Below are positions 9,201 to 17,225 of a stretch of DNA of 47,632 bases, piece by piece. The notes below the pieces were generated by a model. It had not been told where the DNA came from, ran no database searches, and saw only the letters and a list, made by a program, of their open reading frames with translations. The stretch covers positions 1 through 47,632 of the forward strand of contig WYBM01000074.1 in assembly GCA_011525915.1 (NCBI GenBank), read 5' to 3'. Numbering within the stretch: the first letter of the stretch is position 1; every line of letters starts with the position of its first letter. Origin of the DNA: Ardenticatenaceae bacterium (GTDB lineage: Bacteria > Chloroflexota > Anaerolineae > Promineifilales > Promineifilaceae). Both the position numbers and the translations under genes were made by a program.

Positions 9201-10272
9201 AGGTGTTCAGGTTCAGCAAAGTCCACGCTCACTGCTGCCTGAAGAGCCATTGTATCGCTTCCTACAACAGAATCAGCGCCTGTTGGCCGACCATACAACC
9301 CCACTGACAATTGCCGAAGCTCGTGATTTGAATCGTATACCTCAATCTGGTTTATGGATTCCTTTGCGGCGTGAGGGCAAAACGGCCGGTCTCATGAGCG
9401 TGCAGTCATACAAGCCTCACGCTTACCAGGAAAACGACATTGAGCTGCTGCGCAGTATTGCTATCCAGACCAGCCTGGCCATCGCCAACGCCGAACTATT
9501 TACACGTACCCAGGCTCACAATGAAGAATTGATGCAGTTGGACCAGCTAAAAACCCAGTTTCTGGCCAATATGTCACATGAGCTGCGCACCCCTCTTAAT
9601 TCGATCATCGGCTTTTCACGTGTCATACTAAAGGGCATTGATGGTCCTATTACCCAGGAACAACAAGAAGACCTCACTTCCATTTACAGCAACGGCCAGC
9701 ATCTGCTCAACCTGATTAACGAAATTCTGGACATGGCCAAGATCGAAGCCGGTAAGATGACGTTGAGCTTTGAAGACGTAGACCTGACCCAGGCGGCCGA
9801 GGCTGTACGCACCACTGTGCGCGGCTTGATTGACCCCGACAAGATCGAACTAATCTGGGAAGTGTCGCCCAACCTGCCCCCCGTAGAGGCTGACCCCATT
9901 CGCATCCGCCAGATTTTGCTCAACCTGCTCTCTAACGCCGCCAAGTACACCCCTGAAGGTCATATTCATCTGAAGATGGAACAAGAAGACAGTCAGGTTC
10001 ACATCTTGGTCAAAGACACAGGCATTGGTATTGCCAGCGAGGACTTTGACAAAATTTTTGTGGCTTTTGAGCAGGCAGACAGCAGTACAACCCGGGCAGT
10101 GGGCGGCACAGGGTTGGGGCTGCCCATTACCAAGTGGTTGGTGGAAATGCATCAAGGCCAGATTTATTTCGAAAGTGAACTAAATAAAGGCTCTACCTTT
10201 CACGTCATTTTGCCTATACAGCTAAATCACAAAGAAATACAGGACCTATCATTGGCAGATCCTTTTCCATAA
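6262..10272 (+). CDS. Very large cytoplasmic multi-GAF sensor histidine kinase
   Basis: At 1336 aa this is an unusually long kinase. The first 150 residues are helical and resemble an RsbR-type or globin-like N-terminal module; no membrane helices are seen. Several GAF-type modules follow, roughly 180-310, 420-580, 600-760, 770-920 and 940-1080, with a shorter GAF-like piece at 315-415. The kinase core has HisKA with phosphoacceptor His1106 (NMSHELRTPLN), then an HATPase domain with the N box (NLLSNAAKYTPEG), G1 box (DTGIGIASEDF) and G2 box (GGTGLGLPI). It lacks its own receiver domain; nearby receivers are those at 1987, in the C-terminus of the 10272 gene and at 12161. Its TAA shares one base with the ATG of the next reading frame (TAATG), so the two are likely co-translated. 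Confidence 0.9.
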   Translation: MAMKIENTPFAVESLLAQRQAVEAAMVDAFVRHSIDNRGVLTSPRQGTAVAGQLFDLFYRFMAGHIGEAEVMAKAAEWAEQGIALVTTSAMLNALTMVVSADIRQSPSLGTFQTGLLEKVAGAREILQQRVQERSQSALQHALHHQLEQQIASHEAQKQQNETLNHILQLTAQLSQTVNEEELLTAAVNGFSQVMNISDVALYAFEVETGKWLWRSGTAVTPTNETTSQTHLTLLHQAQEKGGEAIQVYRPHQAQDGLRIAIVLRAGERMLGGMVVNNDQMSGQDSETYRIIVRTFAQNLAALWQNRFLITETQQRAKELEILYGRYLDSIWNTEHAALQAEFVDNEMRVSREAKILPAEQCFHIPLKIGDYPFGQIELPDTVILSPEDEEFVNVLVREMGSALNNAHFLQTARSYSNQLSVAAEVSRAATTILEQNMLIEEVVELIRSRFNFYYVGLFLLSEEENMAVLQAGTGEAGRLMVTAGHKLIIGGNSMIGTAVATGQARVEQDISQARFFARNPALPETRSELALPLRARGRTIGAITVQSKESGAFSPEGITVLQSLADQLAIAIENASLFAQTEWSLAESTRLYDTSRRINEATEPDEIYQALVDFAANSGVVDLAQIFSPDPASPDHLVSPVFWSKLGIKHNPEDRFSRDRFQATNRLETDQIFRIEDGPNDPTLDNYTRALFTNNGVRSATMVPIFSEQNWLGTLALDRVAPVPLTDQELQPFITLADQAAVILSNQQLLQQTETLYRIGRLLNQSITRDDALEIAVREVAAYIGAVQCRVVLYDHREDYGFVAAAHGVPAGMETIRLPLTGDFVYTHMRQQNAPMFMMEGNHQIPAEVIDQHVLSFGAKASLFIPASNQQEMMGFLAIDSRRGKRPFTPHNVIFAQTVVDQLVTQLENLKLLDEALQRAQGLITLNQIQTNISHYLDLNELAQAVYHQVGRLLDNTVFSLARYDADTRHYQFILYIVEGVQVQQSPRSLLPEEPLYRFLQQNQRLLADHTTPLTIAEARDLNRIPQSGLWIPLRREGKTAGLMSVQSYKPHAYQENDIELLRSIAIQTSLAIANAELFTRTQAHNEELMQLDQLKTQFLANMSHELRTPLNSIIGFSRVILKGIDGPITQEQQEDLTSIYSNGQHLLNLINEILDMAKIEAGKMTLSFEDVDLTQAAEAVRTTVRGLIDPDKIELIWEVSPNLPPVEADPIRIRQILLNLLSNAAKYTPEGHIHLKMEQEDSQVHILVKDTGIGIASEDFDKIFVAFEQADSSTTRAVGGTGLGLPITKWLVEMHQGQIYFESELNKGSTFHVILPIQLNHKEIQDLSLADPFP

Positions 10273-12032
10273 TGGGAGATTGGGCATTAAGCGATTTTGT
10301 AATCATAACAGGCCTGAACAAATCATTTATGAACAACATTAAAATCCAATGTCGTGCATGCCGCACACAGTTTCCCTTTAGCGGGCCAATAAGTGCTTGC
10401 CCTACGTGTGGCGGAGGGTGGCTTGATGCTCGTTATGCCCGTGTCGAAGAGCTTACCAGAGACAACGGCGCCTCTCAGTGGACGGCCGTCCTGGCCCAAC
10501 GCGGTGCCAGTCTATGGCGCTATCGGGAGCTGCTGCCCATCCAGCATGATGAAAATATTGTCACCCTGGGGGAAGGATGGACACCTCTCATTCGCGCGCA
10601 CAACCTTGGCCTGATGCTCGGCCACAACCACATCTATATTAAAGATGAACGCCAGGGGCCCACCGGTTCTTTCAAAGACCGGCAGGCGGCCGTGGCCATC
10701 AGCACCATGAAAGAAGCCGGCATCACGGAAGCCGTCGTTTCTTCCACCGGAAATGTGGCCATTGCCTATTCCGCTTACTGTGCCCGTGCCGGCATTAAGC
10801 TGTGGGCTTTTGTCACCAGTTCGGTACCGGCCGACAAGATGCGTGAAGTGGCCCTTTACGGTTCTGAAGTTATTAAAGTGGCCGGAACGTATGATCAGGC
10901 CAAGCAGATCGCCGCCGATTTTGCCGCCAGCAAAGGCTTGTTCCTTGACCGGGGCATTAAGGCGGTGGCGGCTAAAGAGGCCATGAAAACCGTCGCCTTT
11001 GAGGTGGCAGAGCAGTTGGGCAGCATTGCTGCTGGCCATGATGCTTCCATCCCGCATGGCAACCGGCATCCCTGGCGCGCCCCAGACTGGTATTTGCAAG
11101 CCGTCAGTGGTGGCCTGGGGCCTGTAGGCGTGATGAAAGGGTTTGCCGAACTTGGCGCTATGGGGCTGATTCATCACATGCCAAAACTTGCCTGCTTTCA
11201 GTCGAGTGGTTGTGCGCCCATGGCCAATTCATTTCAAAAAGGGTTGTCCCAGGCAGAAAACATTCTCACCCCCCTGACAGATATTACCACACTGGCCACG
11301 GGCGTACCCGGTGAAGCCTATGAGGTACTGCGCGAATTGATAACCGCTTACGGCGGCCTCATTGAAGCCATTCCCGATGCCGATGCATTTCACGCCCTGC
11401 ATGCAGTGGCCAAGATAGATGGCATCAGTATAGAGCCGGCCACGGCCGTGGCCTTTGCAGGCCTCTTTAAACTGGTGCGCGAAGGTACCATTCGCCCGGA
11501 TGACATGGTGGTTATCAACTGTTCCGGGCACACCTTCCCTGTAGAAAAGCATATCATTGGTGACCAATATATGCGCAGCATGGCTCCGGTCTACGGCCAG
11601 GCGGCCGCCACCCACAGCCGCGAGGAAGGGTTACTAACAGCCCTGGAAGAGTTGGATAACCGGGTCCAACGTATTGCCATCATCGAAGACAACCCAGATG
11701 CCACCCGGCTCATCCGGCGCATTTTGCAGGCCCAGGGTGATTTTCTCATAGATGAGGCAGCCAATGGTTTAGACGGCTTGCGCCTGATCCAACAAACACG
11801 CCCCAACCTGGTCATCTTAGATTTAATGATGCCTGGTCTGGATGGTTTTGGTCTGGTAGAAGCCCTGAAAGCAGAGCCAGCACTTCATGAGATTCCTATT
11901 ATCGTGGTAACGGCTAAGGAACTATCGCCTATTGAACGGCAAAGATTAGACGGTAAAATAAAGGCGTTGCTGCAAAAGGGGTCTTTTTTAGATTCCGACC
12001 TCTTAAGTGACATTCGACAAGCGCTACCCTAA
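10272..12032 (+). CDS. Threonine synthase-like PLP enzyme fused to a response-regulator receiver domain
   Basis: Two complete domains in one frame. Residues about 24-450 are a threonine synthase-type fold-type II PLP enzyme: zinc ribbon Cys27-X2-Cys30 and Cys43-X2-Cys46, the PLP lysine Lys135 in GSFKDRQ, the phosphate-binding SSTGN loop and the later SGHTFP block. Residues 467-586 are a receiver domain with Glu472-Asp473 (IIEDN), phosphoacceptor Asp517 (LVILDLMMPG), a VVTA switch and a conserved Lys569. All residues needed for both activities are present. Threonine synthases (O-phosphohomoserine to threonine) are normally unfused; a normal paralogue lies at 43085. Its place between two histidine kinase genes suggests phosphorylation-controlled activity. 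The first 19 residues do not resemble the family, so the real start may be the ATG at 10329; neither start has a good Shine-Dalgarno. Confidence 0.85.
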   Translation: MGDWALSDFVIITGLNKSFMNNIKIQCRACRTQFPFSGPISACPTCGGGWLDARYARVEELTRDNGASQWTAVLAQRGASLWRYRELLPIQHDENIVTLGEGWTPLIRAHNLGLMLGHNHIYIKDERQGPTGSFKDRQAAVAISTMKEAGITEAVVSSTGNVAIAYSAYCARAGIKLWAFVTSSVPADKMREVALYGSEVIKVAGTYDQAKQIAADFAASKGLFLDRGIKAVAAKEAMKTVAFEVAEQLGSIAAGHDASIPHGNRHPWRAPDWYLQAVSGGLGPVGVMKGFAELGAMGLIHHMPKLACFQSSGCAPMANSFQKGLSQAENILTPLTDITTLATGVPGEAYEVLRELITAYGGLIEAIPDADAFHALHAVAKIDGISIEPATAVAFAGLFKLVREGTIRPDDMVVINCSGHTFPVEKHIIGDQYMRSMAPVYGQAAATHSREEGLLTALEELDNRVQRIAIIEDNPDATRLIRRILQAQGDFLIDEAANGLDGLRLIQQTRPNLVILDLMMPGLDGFGLVEALKAEPALHEIPIIVVTAKELSPIERQRLDGKIKALLQKGSFLDSDLLSDIRQALP

Positions 12033-12160
12033 ATAGGCAGAAAATACTAATTGCACAATTAACGGGCTGTGGCACAATTAAACCAAACATTCTAACCACA
12101 CAATGACCCAAGTTACGCGACAATACAGCCTCCTGACTGGTTAGGTAACGGCAAAAAAAT

Positions 12161-13420
12161 ATGGAAGAGCCCGCCACCATTTTGTATATTGAAGATGATC
12201 CTGCCAGCCGTCGGTTGGTGCAGCGTGTGTTGGGCAGCCGTGGTTACAACGTACATGTAGCTGCTGATGGGCTGGAAGGCATTTCCCTGGCGCGTGAGAC
12301 CAAACCCCACCTGATTTTGATGGATATCAATTTACCCAGTATGGACGGCCGTGAAATTACTACCCGTCTGCGCAGCCTGCCACATTTTGCCCATATTCCC
12401 ATCGTCGCCCTGACGGCCAACCACAGCCCCGGCAGCCGGGAACTGGCGTTGGCGGCCGGCTGTACCGGTTTCCTAACAAAACCTATTGACGTCTCCGTGT
12501 TCCCCAGCCAGGTGAAAGATTTTTTGCAGGGGCATGTCGAGCCGCTGGCCGCCGAAGAAAAAAGCACCCACCTGGAAAAACATGCCCAAAACCTGGTTGA
12601 GCGCCTGGAATACAAAATTAACGAACTGGAAGGCGCCAATAAGCGGCTTCGGGAGTTAGACCGTTTAAAAAGCGACTTTATCATCATGGTCTCGCACGAA
12701 CTGCGAACACCCCTGACGTTGATCAGCGGCTATGCCCATTTGTTAGATGAACAGCTCAAACAGACAGATGACCAAACCTTACCAGCTGTCATGGTATCTG
12801 GCGTGGCGGAAGGGCTGACCCTGGGCGTGACCCGCATGCGTGAAGTGGTTAACGAAATCATTAAAGTGGCCCGTATCGCTTCGGGCACCTTAGACCTGGC
12901 CATTGGGCCAGTACGCCTAGCACTCATCATCAATGATCTTTGCCAGGATTACCAAGAGATTCTAAAAAAGCGCGGTTTAAATTTACAGGTAGGTGATTTA
13001 GAACGTCTGCCTATTATCGAGGGGGATGGCATCCAAATTAAGTCGGCTTTTGAAAATGTATTAGGTAATGCCATCAAGTTTACGCCGGACGGGGGCAGTA
13101 TTTTTATTGTCGGCCGCACCGTAGGTGATGCAGTAGACATTATCATTCGGGACACAGGTATAGGTATTCCGGCCAGTGAACACCGACGCATTTTTGATCA
13201 GTTTTATGCCCTGGGTGCTATCGAACATCACTCTACCAGTAAATCAGCGTTTCAGGGCGGCGGCCTGGGTTTAGGGCTGGCAATTGCCAAAGGGATCATT
13301 GAAGCACACAATGGCCGTATCTGGGTAGAGAGCGAGAAACGTGACCCAGAAACCTTGCCCGGCAGCACCTTCCACATTCTGCTGCCAACAGACCAAACCA
13401 CCCAGAAAATCAATCTTTAA
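12161..13420 (+). CDS. Receiver-histidine kinase (REC-HisKA-HATPase)
   Basis: A 419-aa soluble kinase with an N-terminal receiver: acidic pair in YIEDD, phosphoacceptor Asp55 (LILMDINLP), Lys in LTKPID. A coiled linker (about 140-165) leads to HisKA with His179 (IIMVSHELRTPLT), and an HATPase domain with NVLGNAIKFTPDGG, DTGIGIP and GGGLGLGLAIAKG. The input is therefore phosphorylation of its own receiver rather than a sensed ligand, the layout of an intermediate step in a phosphorelay or of a kinase gated by another kinase. It follows the threonine synthase-receiver gene by 128 bases and probably belongs to the same regulon. No strong ribosome-binding site is seen. Confidence 0.9.
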   Translation: MEEPATILYIEDDPASRRLVQRVLGSRGYNVHVAADGLEGISLARETKPHLILMDINLPSMDGREITTRLRSLPHFAHIPIVALTANHSPGSRELALAAGCTGFLTKPIDVSVFPSQVKDFLQGHVEPLAAEEKSTHLEKHAQNLVERLEYKINELEGANKRLRELDRLKSDFIIMVSHELRTPLTLISGYAHLLDEQLKQTDDQTLPAVMVSGVAEGLTLGVTRMREVVNEIIKVARIASGTLDLAIGPVRLALIINDLCQDYQEILKKRGLNLQVGDLERLPIIEGDGIQIKSAFENVLGNAIKFTPDGGSIFIVGRTVGDAVDIIIRDTGIGIPASEHRRIFDQFYALGAIEHHSTSKSAFQGGGLGLGLAIAKGIIEAHNGRIWVESEKRDPETLPGSTFHILLPTDQTTQKINL

Positions 13421-13585
13421 AAAGTTGTTTCTATCTAACAACCTCCTCAGTAGCCGTCCAGAAGTAAAGCACCGGTTTTCTGGCCATAGAGCTGCTGACA
13501 GCACGCCCACCCATGAACGCTATGGTGGACGGGCTCTTAGTCAAGCAGAGGTGTCAGTGCCTCTGTTTGTGTCCTGCGCATTGTC

Positions 13586-14596
13586 ATGCCTTCATTACCC
13601 CCAGACCCCATAGCGGTAGACATACCCGTAGATAATGCGGTCGATCGACCCCTTGCCCCTATCAGCACCACGGCCGTGCCCAGACACCAATGGCGGCAAG
13701 GTCTGTTTTGGGCCTTGCTTTCGCCCATGTTTTTAGGGGTCATCCCTATTTTTGCTAAGATTGCCTATGCTTACGGTGCCAATGTGCTGACGGTGGTAGC
13801 CTTTCGCACTCTTTTTGCAGCCGTACTCATGTGGAGTACCATGCTGCTTTTTCGCCGCAGCCTGATCCGCAGTTCTAGTTTTGCCATTATGGGCAGCCTG
13901 ATTGCCGGCGGCATCAACGGCATTGGCTCCCTCTTTTTCTACGCCAGTCTGACACGTATAGATGCTTCGCTGGGTCAGCTGATCAACGTGACCTACCTGG
14001 TGTTTGTCACCCTGCTGCTGCGGTTGGCCGGGCATAAAGTATCAGCGCTGACATTTTTTCGCGTTGGCCTCACTATCTTTGCCATTTATCTGTTAACCAT
14101 GGGTGGTTTGGGGGCGCCAGATTGGCTGGGGGTAGGCATGATGCTGGTGGCCGCCCTGACATACGCCATTCAACTTGTTTTCAGCCAGCGCATTATGTTG
14201 GACATCCCTGCCCCTACCATGACGTTATATGCGATCTCAGCCATGGCCGCCGTGGTGACGATAGCCTGGCTGCTGTTTCCCACGACGCTACCCCCGATCA
14301 CGGCCGTGAGCTGGCGAGCTATTTTACTGATGGGGCTGGCGACAGCCATCTCAAGATTAACACTCTTTCTGGGGGTGAAAAACCTGGGCAGCATTCAGAC
14401 AGCCTTGTTAGGCGTCTTTGAAGTTATTGTCACCATTGCCCTGGCAACGGTCTGGTTAGGGGAGCAACTGACGCTGGCGCAATGGGTGGGGGCCGTGTTG
14501 GTGATTGCTACCATCTTGCTGGTACGGTTTGAACGGGGCATGCCCAAACGGGTAGATTGGTGGCACGTCTTCTGGCGTTGGTTTCGCCGTATGTAA
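13586..14596 (+). CDS. EamA/DMT-family transporter
   Basis: A 336-aa integral membrane protein with about ten predicted transmembrane helices in two five-helix halves, as in the drug/metabolite transporter superfamily (EamA domain twice). The helices start near residue 44 (LLSPMFLGVIPIFAKIAY), and the second half near 180 repeats the pattern. The first 40 residues are polar and cytoplasmic. The C-terminus is basic (about 315-336), consistent with a cytoplasmic tail. Substrate cannot be assigned; family members export amino acids, metabolites or drugs. It follows the signalling island by 165 bases with no terminator recognised between. Confidence 0.8.
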   Translation: MPSLPPDPIAVDIPVDNAVDRPLAPISTTAVPRHQWRQGLFWALLSPMFLGVIPIFAKIAYAYGANVLTVVAFRTLFAAVLMWSTMLLFRRSLIRSSSFAIMGSLIAGGINGIGSLFFYASLTRIDASLGQLINVTYLVFVTLLLRLAGHKVSALTFFRVGLTIFAIYLLTMGGLGAPDWLGVGMMLVAALTYAIQLVFSQRIMLDIPAPTMTLYAISAMAAVVTIAWLLFPTTLPPITAVSWRAILLMGLATAISRLTLFLGVKNLGSIQTALLGVFEVIVTIALATVWLGEQLTLAQWVGAVLVIATILLVRFERGMPKRVDWWHVFWRWFRRM

Positions 14597-14752
14597 GAAC
14601 TTTCCCCCCTCTCCCATCTACATCTACATGAAGGAACCCAATTTCCTATCTCTTTTTTATGGCGATGGCTGTTTTTAGCGATATAATCAAATAGATAGAT
14701 AATCATCTAATTGAGCATGGGATTGTGACAATTTTACGAAACTAACAGAGGG

Positions 14753-15772
14753 ATGTGTTTGGCTGTCATGAGAAGTGAACTATTGCATGGAGAAAATGCT
14801 TTTACGGCGCTGGCCGACGAATGGGACCTGCTCGTTAGCCGGGCCATGACCAATACCCCCTTTCAATTCCTGGCTTACCAGCGCGGCTGGTGGCGGCATT
14901 TACACCCGGAAACGGGAACCCTGCATACCGTGGCCGTTCGTCATGCTGACGGCCGTCTGGCCGCTCTTGCCTGCTTCTACTTGCTGGAAGGGGTGCTCTA
15001 CTTTAACGGCTGCACGCAGGAAACAGATTACCTGGACTTGATTGTGGCCAAAGAGGAGGCGGTGGCGTCATGGCCAGCCGTGTTTGACTGTTTGGGCAGC
15101 CCTGATTTCCCGCAATGGCATGCCCTGGATTTATGCAACGTGCCGGCTGCCTCGCTTACCCGCCAGATTTTACCCCAAGAAGCGGCAAAGCGAGGTTTTT
15201 CTTTTCAGGAGTCTGTCCATGAAGTATGTCCCATTATCCCCCTGGCAGCCACATTTCAGGCATACCTGGACGGCATAGACAGCAAACAACGGCGGGAGAT
15301 TCAGCGCAAGCTGCGCCGTGCTGATGGTGCCGACGCCAGCTTGCGCATCGTTTGCCCGGAAGATGACTTGGGCCAGGCTGTTGATGACTTCTTGGATCTG
15401 TTACAAAAAAGTACGTTTGAAAAACGCGAATGGCTGACTGACGGCCGGCGAGCCCTATTCCACGAAACGGCCCAAGCAGCAATGGCAGCTGACATGTTGC
15501 AGTTGATGTTTGTGGAGGTCAACGGCCGTAAAGCAGCCGGCCTCTTTAACTTTGATTATCATAACCGCATCTGGGTCTATAATTCAGGACTAGACCCGGC
15601 CCTTGCCAGCAGCTTGAGCCTGGGGGTGGTGATTACCGCCAAAGCCATTGAGACAGCTATCCAGCACGGCCGTGCAGAATTTGACTTCCTGCGAGGCAAT
15701 GAAACTTACAAATATCGCTTTGGTGCTCAGGATACAACCATTTATCGACAACAACTTTCTCGTAACCGGTAA
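14753..15772 (+). CDS. GNAT/FemAB-like acyltransferase (CelD/BcsL type)
   Basis: A 339-aa protein of the Acetyltransf_6 (CelD-like) group, a two-lobed GNAT-fold family found next to polysaccharide and cell-envelope genes. The recognisable parts are the basic helix SKQRREIQRKLRRADG (about residue 177 on), the block KSTFEKREWL, and the C-terminal core running from FVEVNGRKAAGLFNF through YNSGLDPALASSLSLGV to EFDFLRGNETYKYRFG, which closes the acyl-CoA site. The start is uncertain: AGAGGG directly abuts the ATG at 14753, fits better with a TTG at 14759, and another ATG follows at 14768. The glycosyltransferase downstream (51 bases) suggests a shared envelope or small-thiol role, which is inference. 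Confidence 0.7.
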   Translation: MCLAVMRSELLHGENAFTALADEWDLLVSRAMTNTPFQFLAYQRGWWRHLHPETGTLHTVAVRHADGRLAALACFYLLEGVLYFNGCTQETDYLDLIVAKEEAVASWPAVFDCLGSPDFPQWHALDLCNVPAASLTRQILPQEAAKRGFSFQESVHEVCPIIPLAATFQAYLDGIDSKQRREIQRKLRRADGADASLRIVCPEDDLGQAVDDFLDLLQKSTFEKREWLTDGRRALFHETAQAAMAADMLQLMFVEVNGRKAAGLFNFDYHNRIWVYNSGLDPALASSLSLGVVITAKAIETAIQHGRAEFDFLRGNETYKYRFGAQDTTIYRQQLSRNR

Positions 15773-15823
15773 TTTGCCGCACATAAACCGGCGCTGGCCC
15801 ATTACCGATTACCTTTTCTAACC

Positions 15824-17104
15824 ATGATGTTTAAACCTACGCAAACACCTATTCGCCGGATCGCAATGCTCAGCGTGCACACCTGCCCATTGGCGATGCT
15901 GGGGGGTAAAAAGACCGGGGGCATGAACGTCTATGTACGTGACTTCAGCCGCGAATTGGGCTGTCAGGGCGTGCTGGTAGACGTATTCACCCGCTCCCAA
16001 GATGATTGCCAGCCCATGATCAAACATGATCTGGGTTTTGGCGGCCGGGTCATTCACATTCCGGCCGGGCCAGAAAAACCTATTCCACTGGCTGAAGTGG
16101 GCCATTACCTGGATGAATTTGTGCAGGGTGTGCTGGATTTTGCCGCGGCGGAAGGGGTTCAGTATGATCTGATTCATAGTCATTATTGGCTGTCTGGATT
16201 GGTGGCTGAAAAGTTGCGCGGCGTTTGGGGTGTGCCTATTGTGCAAATGTTCCATACACTGGGCCACATGAAAAACAAGATCGCCACCAGCGACGCCGAA
16301 CGCGCCCCACAGGCGCGTATTGAGGGCGAAACCCACGTGATTCATCAGGTAGCGGATGTGATCATCGCCGCCACTCCGGCTGAGGAAGAACAGCTGGTGA
16401 CGCTTTACGGGGCTAACCCCGCCCAAATTACCATCATTCCACCAGGGGTAGATTTGGAACGCTTCCACCCCCTTGATAAAAAAGAAGCCAAGAAACGCGT
16501 CGGAATTCCTTGTGGAGACACCAATATCCTTTTTGCTGGCCGTATTGAACCGCTGAAAGGGATAGATACCATGTTACAGGCAATGGCGTTAATTCAAGCG
16601 CGGTGCCCCACGGCTGTGGAGAATTGTTGTATGGCGATCATCGGCGGCGACCCATGGGCCGATGATCTAGACGAAGAAATGGCTCGTCTGCAAGAACTGC
16701 GTGATGATCTGGACATTCATGATCTGGTCGTCTTTCTGGGCGCCAAAGACCAGGAGATTCTGCCCAATTATTACGCTGCGGCCGAAATGGTGGTGATGCC
16801 CTCACATTACGAAAGCTTTGGCATGGTGGCCCTGGAAGCCATGGCCATGGGCACCCCGGTCATTGCCTCTGAAGTGGGCGGATTGGCTCACCTGGTGAAA
16901 CACGGCGAAACGGGGTACCATGTGCCCAGCCGTGATCCCGAAGCATTGGCCCGGCGCATTTTTGATCTGTTGAGCAATCCTCGCTGCCGCGAATACCTGG
17001 GGCAAAATGCCCACGAATACGCTAAAGCCTATGCCTGGCCCACTATCGTGAGCCAGATGATGCAGTTGTACCAAGGCTTGGGCGAAAGCGCAAAAGCTTT
17101 TTAA
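15824..17104 (+). CDS. GT4-family glycosyltransferase, MshA / sucrose-phosphate-synthase-like
   Basis: A 426-aa GT-B fold retaining glycosyltransferase. The N-terminal signature 'SVHTCPL ... TGGMNVYVRDFSREL' (17-47) is that of the MshA and sucrose-phosphate synthase branch, where GGMNVYV binds the acceptor and donor phosphates. The donor-binding C-terminal half has the EX7E element, Glu330 (HYESFGM) to Glu338 (ALEAM). Family members use UDP- or GDP-sugars on inositol phosphate or fructose 6-phosphate. Mycothiol is not expected in Chloroflexota and the rest of that pathway is not in the window, so the acceptor is open. The first two codons are both ATG; no clear Shine-Dalgarno. Confidence 0.8.
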   Translation: MMFKPTQTPIRRIAMLSVHTCPLAMLGGKKTGGMNVYVRDFSRELGCQGVLVDVFTRSQDDCQPMIKHDLGFGGRVIHIPAGPEKPIPLAEVGHYLDEFVQGVLDFAAAEGVQYDLIHSHYWLSGLVAEKLRGVWGVPIVQMFHTLGHMKNKIATSDAERAPQARIEGETHVIHQVADVIIAATPAEEEQLVTLYGANPAQITIIPPGVDLERFHPLDKKEAKKRVGIPCGDTNILFAGRIEPLKGIDTMLQAMALIQARCPTAVENCCMAIIGGDPWADDLDEEMARLQELRDDLDIHDLVVFLGAKDQEILPNYYAAAEMVVMPSHYESFGMVALEAMAMGTPVIASEVGGLAHLVKHGETGYHVPSRDPEALARRIFDLLSNPRCREYLGQNAHEYAKAYAWPTIVSQMMQLYQGLGESAKAF

Positions 17105-17105
17105 G

Positions 17106-17144
17106 CTAAAACCTGCCAAAGGCTGCACCTCCAATAGGTTTTAG
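17106..17144. repeat. 9-bp inverted repeat after the glycosyltransferase gene
   Basis: CTAAAACCT (17106-17114) and AGGTTTTAG (17136-17144) are perfect arms around a 21-base loop. No T-tract follows, so it is not a standard intrinsic terminator. It sits just after the TAA and could stabilise the mRNA end. Confidence 0.4.
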
Positions 17145-17152
17145 AGTGAGCA

Positions 17153-17208
17153 TGGTATAATCCTGACATAAGATGGTTTTTATGGTTGTGTCTGATTATG
17201 ACACAGCC
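17153..17208 (+). promoter_or_regulatory. Extended -10 promoter and leader hairpin of the AMMECR1 gene
   Basis: TGGTATAAT at 17153-17161 is an extended -10 element with a perfect TATAAT core. In the implied leader, GGTTGTGTC (17184-17192) and GACACAGCC (17200-17208) form a nine-pair hairpin with one G-T wobble. The hairpin ends about 10 bases before AGGTG, the likely ribosome-binding site. Whether it regulates translation is unknown. Confidence 0.4.
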
Positions 17209-17225
17209 ACATTTTCAGGTGTGCC

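Noticed and set aside
10512..11177. 221-aa frame antisense to the threonine synthase domain
   Set aside because: Fully covered by a well-supported gene on the other strand and without recognisable protein features.
15818..16468. Long open frame antisense to the glycosyltransferase gene
   Set aside because: It lies wholly opposite a strong, motif-complete gene, has no family resemblance and no ribosome-binding site; it is a codon-composition shadow.
17106..17144. Intrinsic terminator after the glycosyltransferase gene
   Set aside because: The inverted repeat has a 21-base loop and no T-tract, so it is listed only as a repeat.
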